Below are positions 6,862 to 17,330 of a stretch of DNA of 64,000 bases, in pieces; positions within the stretch are counted from its first letter, which is position 1, and every line of letters begins with the position of its first letter. A model generated the notes under the pieces. That model searched no databases and was not told the origin of the DNA. It worked only from the letters and a program-made list of their open reading frames with translations. Where the stretch lies: positions 1 to 64,000 of the forward strand of contig CAXTVI010000006.1 of the NCBI GenBank assembly GCA_964247695.1. Reading direction: 5' to 3'. Both the position numbers and the translations under genes were made by a program. The DNA comes from Lichenicoccus sp964247695 (lineage in GTDB: Bacteria > Pseudomonadota > Alphaproteobacteria > Acetobacterales > Acetobacteraceae).

Positions 6862-9800
6862 GCGGTTCGTCCTTATGCTGAACCGCATGTCCTTTGCCGC
6901 TTCGAGGCGCAGATTGCCAGCCCGGCCGACCCCTCGAGGCGCCGGCGTTGGCACGGCGCGCGCGGCGGGATCACCGACCACTGCCGAGAAGATGCCGCGC
7001 ACGGTCGCCGCGACCGTCTGCATGTGGACGCGCAGGCCCTCAAGGTCCCGGATCCCGGGCGCGTCGAGGCCGACCAGCAGCGCGTCGCGGACCGGCGCCG
7101 TCCAGGCCTCCGCGCTGTCCGGCACCCTTGTCCCGAACAGGATGCGCAGCCTGCTCTGCAAGGAACGCCAGAACCGGTCGGCCTCGACCAGACTTGCCGC
7201 CTGCGCGCCGGACAGGCACCCCGCGCGTTCCAGGCGGCGCAGCGCAATCCGGGTCACCGGATGGCGCACGACAGCGCCGCCACAGACGAGCTGCAGGACC
7301 TGCGCGATGAACTCCACCTCGAGCAGGCCGCCAGTCAGCAGCTTGATGTCCCACGGCCCGCGTGGCGGCCGCTCGGCGGCGATCCGGCCCCGCATCCCGC
7401 AGGCTGCCTGCAGGGTCCGGCGGCGGCCGCTGTTCGCAAGGCGCTCCGGTCCCTGGATCGCGCGGGCGATCTCGCCGCGCATCCTCCCGCGCAGCGCCCG
7501 CGGCCCGGCGACCACGCGAGCCCGGGTGAGCGTCATCCGCTCCCACGTCCAGGCTTGCTCGGCATGGTAGCGCCGGAAGGCGGCCCGCGACACCGCGACC
7601 GGTCCCTTGCTGCCCGACGGCCGCAGCCGCATGTCCAGGGCGTAGAGCGGCCCTTCCAGTCCCGGTGCCGAGAGGGCCGCGATCAGCGCATGCGCCAGCC
7701 GGATGAAATACTGGCTGGCCGGCAGCGGACGGCCCTGCGCGCCGCGCGGCAGCGTGCTGTCGCCGACTTCCGGCGGATGATCATAGACCAGCATCAGGTC
7801 GAGGTCGGAGCCCGCCATCATCTCGCGCGAGCCGACCTTGCCGAGCGCCACGACCACCATGCCGCCGCCGGGTACCTGCCCGTGCCGCATCCGGTGTTCG
7901 CGCCGCACCACCGCCAGCAGGCCGGCGATGACCGCGCCTGCGAGGGCAGTGCGGGCGCGGCCGGCTGCGTCCACGCCGATGCGCCCGTCGAGCTCGGCCA
8001 GGGCCAGCCGGAACTCCTCGCCGCGCACCAGGATGCGTGCCCGGGCGATCGCCTCCTCGATGCCGGACGCCATGCGGATCTGCCGGTCCAGCCGGCGGCC
8101 GGTCCCTGCCTCGTCCTGGGGCAGCAGCAGCCCTTCCAGCGCGGACGGCACCGCGGCCAGGTGGTCGGCGAGAAACGGTGCCGCGCCGAGCACGACGGCG
8201 ATGCGCCCGAGCAGCGGCGCATTGTGCGCGAGCAGCGACAGCAACTGCACGCCGGCGCTCTGCCGGGCCAGGAGGCTGTCGAAGCGGACGAGCGCCAGCA
8301 TCGGGTCCTGCTGTTCGAGCAGGGCGGCGAGCAGGCCGGGGAGGATGTCGCGCAGCAGCCCCTGCGCGCGATCCGAACGCAGCGCGCGCAGGTGGCGGTC
8401 GCGCCAGCTCCCCAGGATGGCGGCCGCCCGCGCGGGTTGCGCGAAGCCGGCGCGGCCGAGCAGGGCGGGCAGATCCGGTGCATCAAGGTGGCAGAACGGT
8501 TCCGGCTCGCGTCCGGCCGGGCCGGTGGCGAACAGGTCGTGGAACGCGGCATGCACGCGCCGCATCGGCTCGAGCAGCGTACGAGCCATTTCGTCTCCGG
8601 CAGTGTCGCCCATGAACAGCGCGAAGCGGTCCAGCTCTGCCCTGTCGTCCGGCAGGCTGTGGGTCTGGCGATCCTCGCGCATCTGCAGCCGGTGCTCGAC
8701 GCCGCGCAGCAGCCGGTAGGTGCTGGCGAGGTCGGACGCGAGACCGGTCGGCATGTAGCTGCCCTCGGCGAGCCGGGCCAGCGCGCCCAGCGTGGTGGCG
8801 TCGCGCAGCTCCGGCGCCCGGCCGCCCCAGACCAGCAGCATGGTTTGCGCCAGGAACTCGATCTCCCGTATGCCGCCATGGCCGAGCTTGAGGTCGTGGC
8901 CGAGGAGGAGCGCGACCGGGTCGGGCTGCGCCGCCTCCGGGATACCGAGCGGCGGCCGGCCGGCGGTGCCGCGATGCCGGTCGATGCGGCGCTTCATCGC
9001 GACGATGTCCTCGATGGCCGCGAAATCGAGGTGCCGCCGCCAGATGAACGGCCGGATCGTGGCCAGGAACTCCCGGCCGAGGACAAGGTCGCCCGCGACC
9101 GGACGCGCCTTGCTCAGCGCCGCGCGCTCCCAGGTCTGGCCCAGGCTCTCGTAGTAGGTCACCGCCGTCGGCAGCGAGACGGCCGGCGGCGTGGAACCGG
9201 GATCCGGCCGCAGCCGCAGGTCCATCCGGAACACGTAGCCGTTGGCGTCGCGCGCTTCCATCAGGCGCACGAGATCGGCGCTCATCCGGGTGAAGGTGCG
9301 CTGCAGGTCGAGGCGCTCCGGATGCGCGTCCGGATCGTAGAGCAGCACCAGGTCGATGTCGCTGGAGTAGTTCAGCTCGCCAGCGCCGAGCTTGCCCATG
9401 CCGAGCACGACGAAGCCACACGCGTCCTCCGGGGCATCCACGGACGCCAGCGCCAGTTCGCCGCGTCGGGCCGCGTCCAGCAGCAGGTGCCGGAGTGCTG
9501 CCCCCAGGGCGGCCTCGGCCAGCCTGCTGAGGCTGCTGGTCACCTGCTCGAGGCTCCAGAGGCCGCCGATATCGGCTACCGCGCTGGCCAGCGCGACCTG
9601 CCGCTTGGCCTGCCGCAGCGCGCGCGCGACCGCGTCGCGTGGCTGCTGCGCCGGCAGGAGCGCCAGCCCGCGCAGCACCTCCGCCAGCACCGCATCCGGC
9701 CCTGCGCGACACAGACGCGCGAAACTGCCGGGTTCCCGCCGGACCAGATCGGCAAGATAGGGGCTGTTGCCGCCGAGGCAGGCGATCAGCGCCGCTTCGG

Positions 9801-9915
9801 CGGGGCGTCTGGTGCCTGCGCCGCCGGCCTGTGCACCCAGCGCCTCCGCCAGGAGCCTGGCCTGCGCCGGATCGCCCGGCGCCGGCCATGCGGAGGGCAG
9901 GCGGAACCGTGGCAT
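6337..9915 (-). CDS. glnE: Glutamine-synthetase adenylyltransferase GlnE, in-frame with a C-terminal peroxiredoxin
   Basis: A continuous frame of 1192 residues. Residues 1 to about 980 are GlnE, which adenylylates and deadenylylates glutamine synthetase in response to PII. Both nucleotidyltransferase halves show intact signatures: GMGKLGAGELNYSSDIDLV at 172-190, with D186 and D188, and ALGKVGSREMMAGSDLDLM near 690-708, with D704 and D706. GlnE normally ends about where RGIFSAVVG occurs. Here no stop follows: a 37-residue linker leads into a full Bcp-type peroxiredoxin. Start at 9915 (MPRFRLPSAWP); the frame is open upstream to 10074 but that part overlaps the divergent gene. Whether the product is a fusion or the peroxiredoxin is made separately is open. 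Confidence 0.88.
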   Translation of the reverse strand: MPRFRLPSAWPAPGDPAQARLLAEALGAQAGGAGTRRPAEAALIACLGGNSPYLADLVRREPGSFARLCRAGPDAVLAEVLRGLALLPAQQPRDAVARALRQAKRQVALASAVADIGGLWSLEQVTSSLSRLAEAALGAALRHLLLDAARRGELALASVDAPEDACGFVVLGMGKLGAGELNYSSDIDLVLLYDPDAHPERLDLQRTFTRMSADLVRLMEARDANGYVFRMDLRLRPDPGSTPPAVSLPTAVTYYESLGQTWERAALSKARPVAGDLVLGREFLATIRPFIWRRHLDFAAIEDIVAMKRRIDRHRGTAGRPPLGIPEAAQPDPVALLLGHDLKLGHGGIREIEFLAQTMLLVWGGRAPELRDATTLGALARLAEGSYMPTGLASDLASTYRLLRGVEHRLQMREDRQTHSLPDDRAELDRFALFMGDTAGDEMARTLLEPMRRVHAAFHDLFATGPAGREPEPFCHLDAPDLPALLGRAGFAQPARAAAILGSWRDRHLRALRSDRAQGLLRDILPGLLAALLEQQDPMLALVRFDSLLARQSAGVQLLSLLAHNAPLLGRIAVVLGAAPFLADHLAAVPSALEGLLLPQDEAGTGRRLDRQIRMASGIEEAIARARILVRGEEFRLALAELDGRIGVDAAGRARTALAGAVIAGLLAVVRREHRMRHGQVPGGGMVVVALGKVGSREMMAGSDLDLMLVYDHPPEVGDSTLPRGAQGRPLPASQYFIRLAHALIAALSAPGLEGPLYALDMRLRPSGSKGPVAVSRAAFRRYHAEQAWTWERMTLTRARVVAGPRALRGRMRGEIARAIQGPERLANSGRRRTLQAACGMRGRIAAERPPRGPWDIKLLTGGLLEVEFIAQVLQLVCGGAVVRHPVTRIALRRLERAGCLSGAQAASLVEADRFWRSLQSRLRILFGTRVPDSAEAWTAPVRDALLVGLDAPGIRDLEGLRVHMQTVAATVRGIFSAVVGDPAARAVPTPAPRGVGRAGNLRLEAAKDMRFSIRTNRMAHIPPSPATAKSDTAPRALAVGDAAPAFDLPASFGRRVSTTSLAGSPYVLYFYPKADTSGCTKEACEFQEALGALAASAGTLAIVGISKDPVPAIEAFARKFSLEFPLATDEAGTTLEAYGVWVGKSMYGRRYMGIERTTLLVDAGGRIARIWNKVKVPGHAAEVVKAAGSLA

Positions 9916-9944
9916 CGCCGGAGGTCTAGGCCAACCGTGGGAAC

Positions 9945-12900
9945 ATGCCGGACACGGTGCGGAGGGTGAGCCGGGCGCGTCAAGCCGAAGCGCTCGTGGC
10001 CCCGCCCGCTGACGGCACGGCGCCTCTAGCCCGGCCGCGCCATCGGCTGGGGCACACCCTGGCGGTGGCGGCACTCGCCCTGTGCGTGCTGCCGCTGCTG
10101 CTGACCTCGGCGCTGGCGCTCCGGCTCTGCGTCGGCCCGATCGACGTGACCAGCCTGGCGCGGCGGCTCGCCACGCCGATCGCGCGGCAGCCTGGGGCGC
10201 TGCATGGCCTCACCCTCGGTCGGGCCCGGCTCGCATGGCGGGACGACGAGGTCGGCGTGCTGCTCGACGCGGTGCATCTCGCCAGCGGCAGCCACGCCGA
10301 CCGGATCGCGCTGGTGGTGCGGCCCTGGCCGCTGCTGCGCCGGCATGTCGTGCTGCTGCAGGCCGATGCGACCGGCGCGGAGTTAAGGCTCCGGCGCGGC
10401 CCCGACGGCCGGATCGCCCTGCAGTCCGGCGCGAGCCCGGATGCCGGGAGCGACGACGCGCCGCTCGACCTCGATGCGGTGCGTTCGCTGCGCGTCGTAT
10501 ACTCGGATGTGCTGCTGCGCGACGCCGCCAGCGGCCAGTCCTGCCGTCTCGACATCGCCGATCTCGACCTCGCGCCGTTGCGTCGCCCGGCGGCGACCGG
10601 AGCGGCCGGCCGGCTCGACGCCAGCCTGTCCTGCGGGGGCGCCGGCCTGCGCCTGCGTGGCGGCGGCGACGAGGCGCCGGACGGCAGCATCGCCTGGCGC
10701 ATCCAGAGCGACCCGGTGGTCCCTGCCGACCTCGTGCCACCGTCCCTGGCACGCTCGGTGCCGGCCCTGGGCGGGCTGCGCGACCTGCGCCTGCCGGTCG
10801 CGCTGACCCTGGACAGCCTGCTGACCGGAGGGTTCGGCGCCTACATGATCCCCCGCGCGGTGCAGATCGCGGCACGTCTAGGGCCGGGCACCGTCCTGCT
10901 GCCGGATCGGGCGGTAGCCGATACCCTGCCGGTCGCCTCCGGCCTGATCGCGTTGAATCTGGCGCTGCCGGATGACGGCGCGGGGGCGCTGAGCATCGTA
11001 CTGGCGCCATCCCGCCTGACGCTGTCGGGCCCGGACGCGCCCAGCTTCCTGCTGTCCGGCCTGGCGCGGTCGCGCGGGCGGGCGATCCGGTTCCGCGTCG
11101 TCGCCGAGGCGGATCGGATCTCCTTTGCCGGGCTGCAATCGTACTGGCCGCCGTTGCTGGCGCGTGGAGCGCAGAAATGGATCACCGCCAACATCACCGA
11201 CGGCACGGCGCACGGCTTCCGGCTCGATGTCGGCATGGCGTCCACGACCGGGCCGGATGGGCTGCGCCTCGACCGCCTGCAGGGCAGCGTGGATGCGGAT
11301 GGCATGGTGCTGCACTGGCTGCGTCCGATCCCGCCGATCCGCGCGCTGGACGGCCACCTCGCGTTCGACGGCCCGGACGCGCTGCATATCACCGCGCGGC
11401 ATGGCCTGCAGGAGGTCGCGGGCCATGCGCCGCTCCAGGTGGGTGCGTCCTCCATCCGCATCACCGGCCTCTCGGTGCCCCGGCAGGACGCCCGTATCGA
11501 GACCAGCCTGTCAGGCGGCATCGCAGACCTGCTGGCCCTGCTGGCGCATCCGCGACTACGGCTGCTGTCGCAGCACCCGCCACCGTTCAAGGACGCCGCC
11601 GGGCGCTTCGACGGACGGCTGCAGGTCGCGCTGCCGCTGCTCGACAAGATCAGCGCCGATGCCGTCTCGGTGCATGCCGAGGCCAGCCTGACCGGGGTGC
11701 ATCTCGGCGATGTCGCGGTCGGGCGCGATCTCGACCAGGCCGCGCTGGCGCTCGACGCAAGCCAGAATGGCCTCTCCGCGCACGGCAGCGGGCTGATCGG
11801 CGGCATGCCGTCGACGATGTCCTACCGCATCGACTTCCGGGCCGGGACGCCGGACCAGATCACCGAGAGCGCGCAGGTGACGTCGCACGTGAACGACGTG
11901 GCGATGCAGCAGGAGGGCCTCGACGAGGCGCACCGGTTCACCGGCGAGGCGCTGCTCGATGTCGGCTACGAGCATCGGCGGAACGGTGCGGCCCGGGTGG
12001 CGCTGGGGCTGGACCTGACCCAGGCCGGGCTGGACACGCCGCTCTGGCGCAAGCAGCCGGGAACGCCGGCTGCGGCATCCGGAGTGTTCGGGCTGCAGGA
12101 CCAGCACCTGGTCTCGATCGACAGCCTGCATGCGACCGGCGACGGCCTCGCCTTCGATGGCCGCGCCGAAGTCGAGAGCGGCCATGCCAGGACCGTGGTG
12201 ATCGACCGCTTCATGCTCGGGCGCAGCCGCGGCAGCGGCCGCATCGTGCTGCCGTCGAGCGGCCTCGCGGAAAAGTCGAGGGCTGGCCAGCCAGCCACGC
12301 CGCTGCGCCTCAGCCTGCACGGGCCGGTGCTGGACGTGCTGCCCTACCTCAGCGAGGCCAGGCCCGGGCGGCCGGCGGCGGGTCCGAGCGCGCCTGCGAG
12401 GCCGGTGCCGGACGCTTCCTGGCTCGCCGACCTCGCCTTCCAGAAGGTCCTGTTCAGCCCGACCCGCTCGTTCAGCGGGGTCACGCTGCACGCCGAGGCG
12501 CGCGGCAGCGTGGTCTCCTCGGCGCGCCTGCGGGTGGCGGGACCGACTCCGGTCACTGTCACCCTGGACCCTGACCATGCGGCGCGGCGGCTCCGGCTGC
12601 AGGCCGACGATGCCGGCGCCCTGCTCAAGGCGCTGGGAGTCGCGGACAGTGTCGAGGGGGGCTTACTGCGTCTCGACGGCAGCCTGGAGCCGGTCCCCGG
12701 CGGCAGCCCCGGAGCAACCCAACTGAAGGCTGTCGCCAGCATCGGCAGGTTCACCGTGCATGACGCGCCGCTCGCGGCCCGCATGGCGCGCGACCTGTCC
12801 GTCTATGGCTTCCTGCTCAGGGGTTCGAGCAGGCAGCTTGTCGTCACCCGCTTCGAGGTGCCGTTCCTGCTGACCGGCGACACGCTGATGCTCACCGGTG

Positions 12901-13178
12901 CACGTGCCTCCAACGCAGCCCTCGGCGCCACCCTGCGCGGCCCCATCCACCTGGCGCGCGAGACGCTCGACCTCAAGGGCACGATCGTGCCGTCCTATCT
13001 GTTCAACGCGCTTCCGGGTAAGCTGCCGGGGGTGGGCGCCGTGTTCAGCCCGGAAAAGGGCGGCGGCCTGCTGGCGGCGACGCTGACCATCAAGGGGCCG
13101 ATCGCCCGGCCGCAGCTCCGGGTCAACCCGCTGGCGCTGCTTGCCCCGGGCATCCTGCGCAGGCTGCTGTTCAACTGA
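9945..13178 (+). CDS. AsmA-like / YhdP-type large envelope protein (DUF3971)
   Basis: A 1077-residue protein with one N-terminal membrane anchor (residues about 37-60, HTLAVAALALCVLPLLLTSALAL) and a very long beta-rich periplasmic body. The DUF3971/AsmA-like region runs from about residue 380 on (MQQEGLDEAHRFTGEALLDV, GLRLDGSLEPVPGG) and the C terminus has the AsmA-C signature (VSVYG-like FLLRGSS, GTIVPSYLFNALPGKLPGVG, LTIKGPIARPQLRVNPLALLAPG). Such proteins are thought to form hydrophobic grooves carrying phospholipids from inner to outer membrane. It is divergent from glnE, 29 bases apart, and this neighbourhood is common in alphaproteobacteria. Confidence 0.85.
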   Translation: MPDTVRRVSRARQAEALVAPPADGTAPLARPRHRLGHTLAVAALALCVLPLLLTSALALRLCVGPIDVTSLARRLATPIARQPGALHGLTLGRARLAWRDDEVGVLLDAVHLASGSHADRIALVVRPWPLLRRHVVLLQADATGAELRLRRGPDGRIALQSGASPDAGSDDAPLDLDAVRSLRVVYSDVLLRDAASGQSCRLDIADLDLAPLRRPAATGAAGRLDASLSCGGAGLRLRGGGDEAPDGSIAWRIQSDPVVPADLVPPSLARSVPALGGLRDLRLPVALTLDSLLTGGFGAYMIPRAVQIAARLGPGTVLLPDRAVADTLPVASGLIALNLALPDDGAGALSIVLAPSRLTLSGPDAPSFLLSGLARSRGRAIRFRVVAEADRISFAGLQSYWPPLLARGAQKWITANITDGTAHGFRLDVGMASTTGPDGLRLDRLQGSVDADGMVLHWLRPIPPIRALDGHLAFDGPDALHITARHGLQEVAGHAPLQVGASSIRITGLSVPRQDARIETSLSGGIADLLALLAHPRLRLLSQHPPPFKDAAGRFDGRLQVALPLLDKISADAVSVHAEASLTGVHLGDVAVGRDLDQAALALDASQNGLSAHGSGLIGGMPSTMSYRIDFRAGTPDQITESAQVTSHVNDVAMQQEGLDEAHRFTGEALLDVGYEHRRNGAARVALGLDLTQAGLDTPLWRKQPGTPAAASGVFGLQDQHLVSIDSLHATGDGLAFDGRAEVESGHARTVVIDRFMLGRSRGSGRIVLPSSGLAEKSRAGQPATPLRLSLHGPVLDVLPYLSEARPGRPAAGPSAPARPVPDASWLADLAFQKVLFSPTRSFSGVTLHAEARGSVVSSARLRVAGPTPVTVTLDPDHAARRLRLQADDAGALLKALGVADSVEGGLLRLDGSLEPVPGGSPGATQLKAVASIGRFTVHDAPLAARMARDLSVYGFLLRGSSRQLVVTRFEVPFLLTGDTLMLTGARASNAALGATLRGPIHLARETLDLKGTIVPSYLFNALPGKLPGVGAVFSPEKGGGLLAATLTIKGPIARPQLRVNPLALLAPGILRRLLFN

Positions 13179-13300
13179 TCCCGATGCCTCGCAGCAGCTG
13201 CCGATCAGGGCTATGCGGGGAACCCCGCTACGCCGCCGGTGCTACTGCATGGCGTTCTGCCAGCCGCGCCTTGTTCTGAAGCTTTCCAGGAGACGCCTTC

Positions 13301-15427
<2,127 letters not shown>

Positions 15428-15438
15428 TCCGTCGGGGA

Positions 15439-15936
15439 TTACTTGACCCAGAGCCCCTGGGTGCGGTGCCAGTCGTCGATGGACTGCTCGGGATAGAGCT
15501 CGAAGCTCCGGTCCTCCGGGCCCAGCTCAGGAACCACCCAGCCGGGCTTGAAGCGAAGCATCAGATGCACCGACGAAGGCGGCGTCGGGAGGTCGGTGTC
15601 GATCGCGGATGCGAAGGGGTGGATCAGCTCCGGCCATTCCGGCGAGAACAGCCATAGCGCGGTGCCGCAGCGCGAGCAGTGGTTGCGTTCGGCGGTGGAG
15701 CGCTCGCAGGCGCCGCCGTCCTGCATGATCTCGGCATGGAACACCCGGATCGCGTTGTGCGGGTCCCGCACCTGCATCCCCTGGGTCAGCGCGCCCAGGT
15801 TGATGGCATACCCGCCGCCGCCTGCCGTCTTGCGGCAGATCGTGCAGTAGCAACGCTGGTACGGCTGCGGCGTGTGGCTGCGGACGCTGAACGAGACGGC
15901 GCCGCAGCGGCAGGAGCCTGCAAGGGTGAGCGGCAC
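15439..15936 (-). CDS. GFA-family (glutathione-dependent formaldehyde-activating-like) protein
   Basis: A 165-residue zinc-binding protein of the GFA/CENP-V fold. Cysteine ligands are in place: C9 and C11 (GSCRCGAV), C29, C31 and C34 (CYCTICRK), and C87 and C90 (NHCSRCGTAL). The family is named after formaldehyde activation with glutathione, but most members have no proven substrate. Ends 11 bases from the convergent glgX. Confidence 0.88.
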   Translation of the reverse strand: MPLTLAGSCRCGAVSFSVRSHTPQPYQRCYCTICRKTAGGGGYAINLGALTQGMQVRDPHNAIRVFHAEIMQDGGACERSTAERNHCSRCGTALWLFSPEWPELIHPFASAIDTDLPTPPSSVHLMLRFKPGWVVPELGPEDRSFELYPEQSIDDWHRTQGLWVK

Positions 15937-15957
15937 GCTGACCTCCGGTCCTGCCTC

Positions 15958-16293
15958 TTACGTCTCGTGTTCGTCGCGGTCGGTCTCGACCTCGATGTCG
16001 GTGCCGATGGCGTCGGCATCGTCGTCGAGGTCGGCGGTGTCCTCGATGACGTCGTCGTCCTCGGTCTCCTCGTCGGCGGTCTCCGCCTCGGGATCGGCCT
16101 CGTCGAGCTCGGGCGCCGCCTTCTTCGGGCGCCGGTCCTCGGTGACATTGCCGGCGGCGCGGCGCGGACGCGGCTGGTCGAGCGGCTGCTCGGTGCCGCA
16201 TTTCGGGCAGACGGCCGGCATCTTGGTCAAATCGTAAAATCGAGCGCTGCAGGAGACGCAGACGCGCTTCATGCCGAGTTCTGGCTTGGCCAT
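15958..16293 (-). CDS. FYDLN acid domain protein (TIGR02300 type)
   Basis: A 111-residue protein specific to alphaproteobacteria. The N terminus holds a zinc ribbon with C12-C15 and C29-C32 flanking the name motif RFYDLTKMPAVCPKCG. The C-terminal 60 residues are strongly acidic (long runs of Asp and Glu). Function unknown. It regularly lies next to the aroA-cmk-rpsA region, as here, divergent from cmk. Start ATG at 16293 gives the family-typical MAKPELGMKRVC beginning. Confidence 0.92.
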   Translation of the reverse strand: MAKPELGMKRVCVSCSARFYDLTKMPAVCPKCGTEQPLDQPRPRRAAGNVTEDRRPKKAAPELDEADPEAETADEETEDDDVIEDTADLDDDADAIGTDIEVETDRDEHET

Positions 16294-16430
16294 CAGTGAC
16301 CCTGTTTTTGTGGTGGATTGCAGCGCAGGGCGCGCCCCATGCCACCCCCACGCCCGCCTGTCAAACATCCGCCGGCCGGGCGGCGGGCCGCCGATTGACT
16401 TGCCGCCCCCCAGCAAGCACAGGAACCGCC

Positions 16431-17114
16431 ATGCAAAGCGCCCCTTCCGCCGCCGGCGGCCCGAAGTCTCCGCGCCTGGTGATCGCCGTCGACGGGCCGG
16501 CGGCGGCCGGCAAGGGAACGCTGGCCGCCTCGCTCGCGTCGGCCCTGGACCTGCCCTATCTCGACACCGGCCTGCTGTATCGCGCGGTCGCCCGGCGCAT
16601 GCTCGATGCCGGGCTCGACCCTGCCGCGGATGCGGGTGCCGCCGCCGCGACCCTGACTGCCGCCGACCTGGAGCGGCGGGACCTGCGCACTCCGGAGGTC
16701 GATCGTGGCGCCAGCCGGGTGGCGGCGCAGCCGGCGGTGCGGAGCGCCCTGCTCGCCTTCCAGCGCGAGTTCGGCCACGCGCACGGCGCCGTGCTGGACG
16801 GACGCGACATCGGCACCGTAATCTTCCCGGACGCCCCGGTGAAGCTGTTCGTGACCGCCTCGGTGCCGCGCCGCGCCGAGCGCCGCTGGCTGCAGGCGGG
16901 CGGCGATCCGGACTTGCCGGCGCCACAGCGGGCGGAGGCGCTCGCCCGGGTCGAGGCGGATCTGGTGGCGCGCGACGCCGCCGACGCGGCGCGCGCGTCG
17001 GCGCCGCTGCGGCCGGCGGACGACGCCATCCATATCGACACGGACGATCTCGACGCGGAGGCGGTGCTTGCCTGGGCGCTGCAGATCGTGCGCCAGCGCA
17101 CCGCGCCCTCTTGA
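16431..17114 (+). CDS. cmk: Cytidylate kinase
   Basis: A 227-residue (d)CMP kinase: ATP + CMP to CDP, part of pyrimidine nucleotide and phospholipid precursor supply. The P-loop GPAAAGKGT spans residues 22-30. CMP-binding and LID features follow: YLDTGLLYRAVARR, DGRDIGTVIFPDA near residue 125, and RRAERRW. Start at ATG 16431 has AGGAA at 16421-16425. A TTGACT box at 16395-16400 could be a -35 element. It sits upstream of rpsA, the standard order, although aroA is not present. Confidence 0.95.
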   Translation: MQSAPSAAGGPKSPRLVIAVDGPAAAGKGTLAASLASALDLPYLDTGLLYRAVARRMLDAGLDPAADAGAAAATLTAADLERRDLRTPEVDRGASRVAAQPAVRSALLAFQREFGHAHGAVLDGRDIGTVIFPDAPVKLFVTASVPRRAERRWLQAGGDPDLPAPQRAEALARVEADLVARDAADAARASAPLRPADDAIHIDTDDLDAEAVLAWALQIVRQRTAPS

Positions 17115-17163
17115 ACTCCGCGGCGGATCGCACCGCCTTGACATCCGCGTGAGTGCCAACATC

Positions 17164-17169
17164 TTGACA
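17164..17169 (+). promoter_or_regulatory. Possible -35 element upstream of rpsA
   Basis: Two exact TTGACA hexamers (17138-17143 and 17164-17169) lie in the 216-base gap between cmk and rpsA. Neither has a convincing -10 box at 16-18 bases. rpsA is a high-expression gene, so a dedicated promoter here is expected; the precise site is uncertain. Confidence 0.3.
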
Positions 17170-17330
17170 ACGGCGAGAGAACAGTGTTTCTCCGCCGCAA
17201 ACAGGCCTCCAGCGCGCCGGACATGGGTCCGGGTCCGCGACGAGAGCAAGCCGTGCTGCCGTGAGGGCAGGGCGCATGACCGCGGGCCGGCTCGACGGGC
17301 CGGCTATCGTTACAGGAACACCAGACACAC

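Noticed and set aside
6853..9969. Very long open frame on the + strand opposite glnE, and similar ones opposite rpsA (17337-19076) and the oxoprolinase (36377-39217)
   Set aside because: Such frames arise in GC-rich DNA by codon-position bias. Translations are rich in Arg, His, Gln and Ala, show no family motif, and lie opposite strongly conserved genes.
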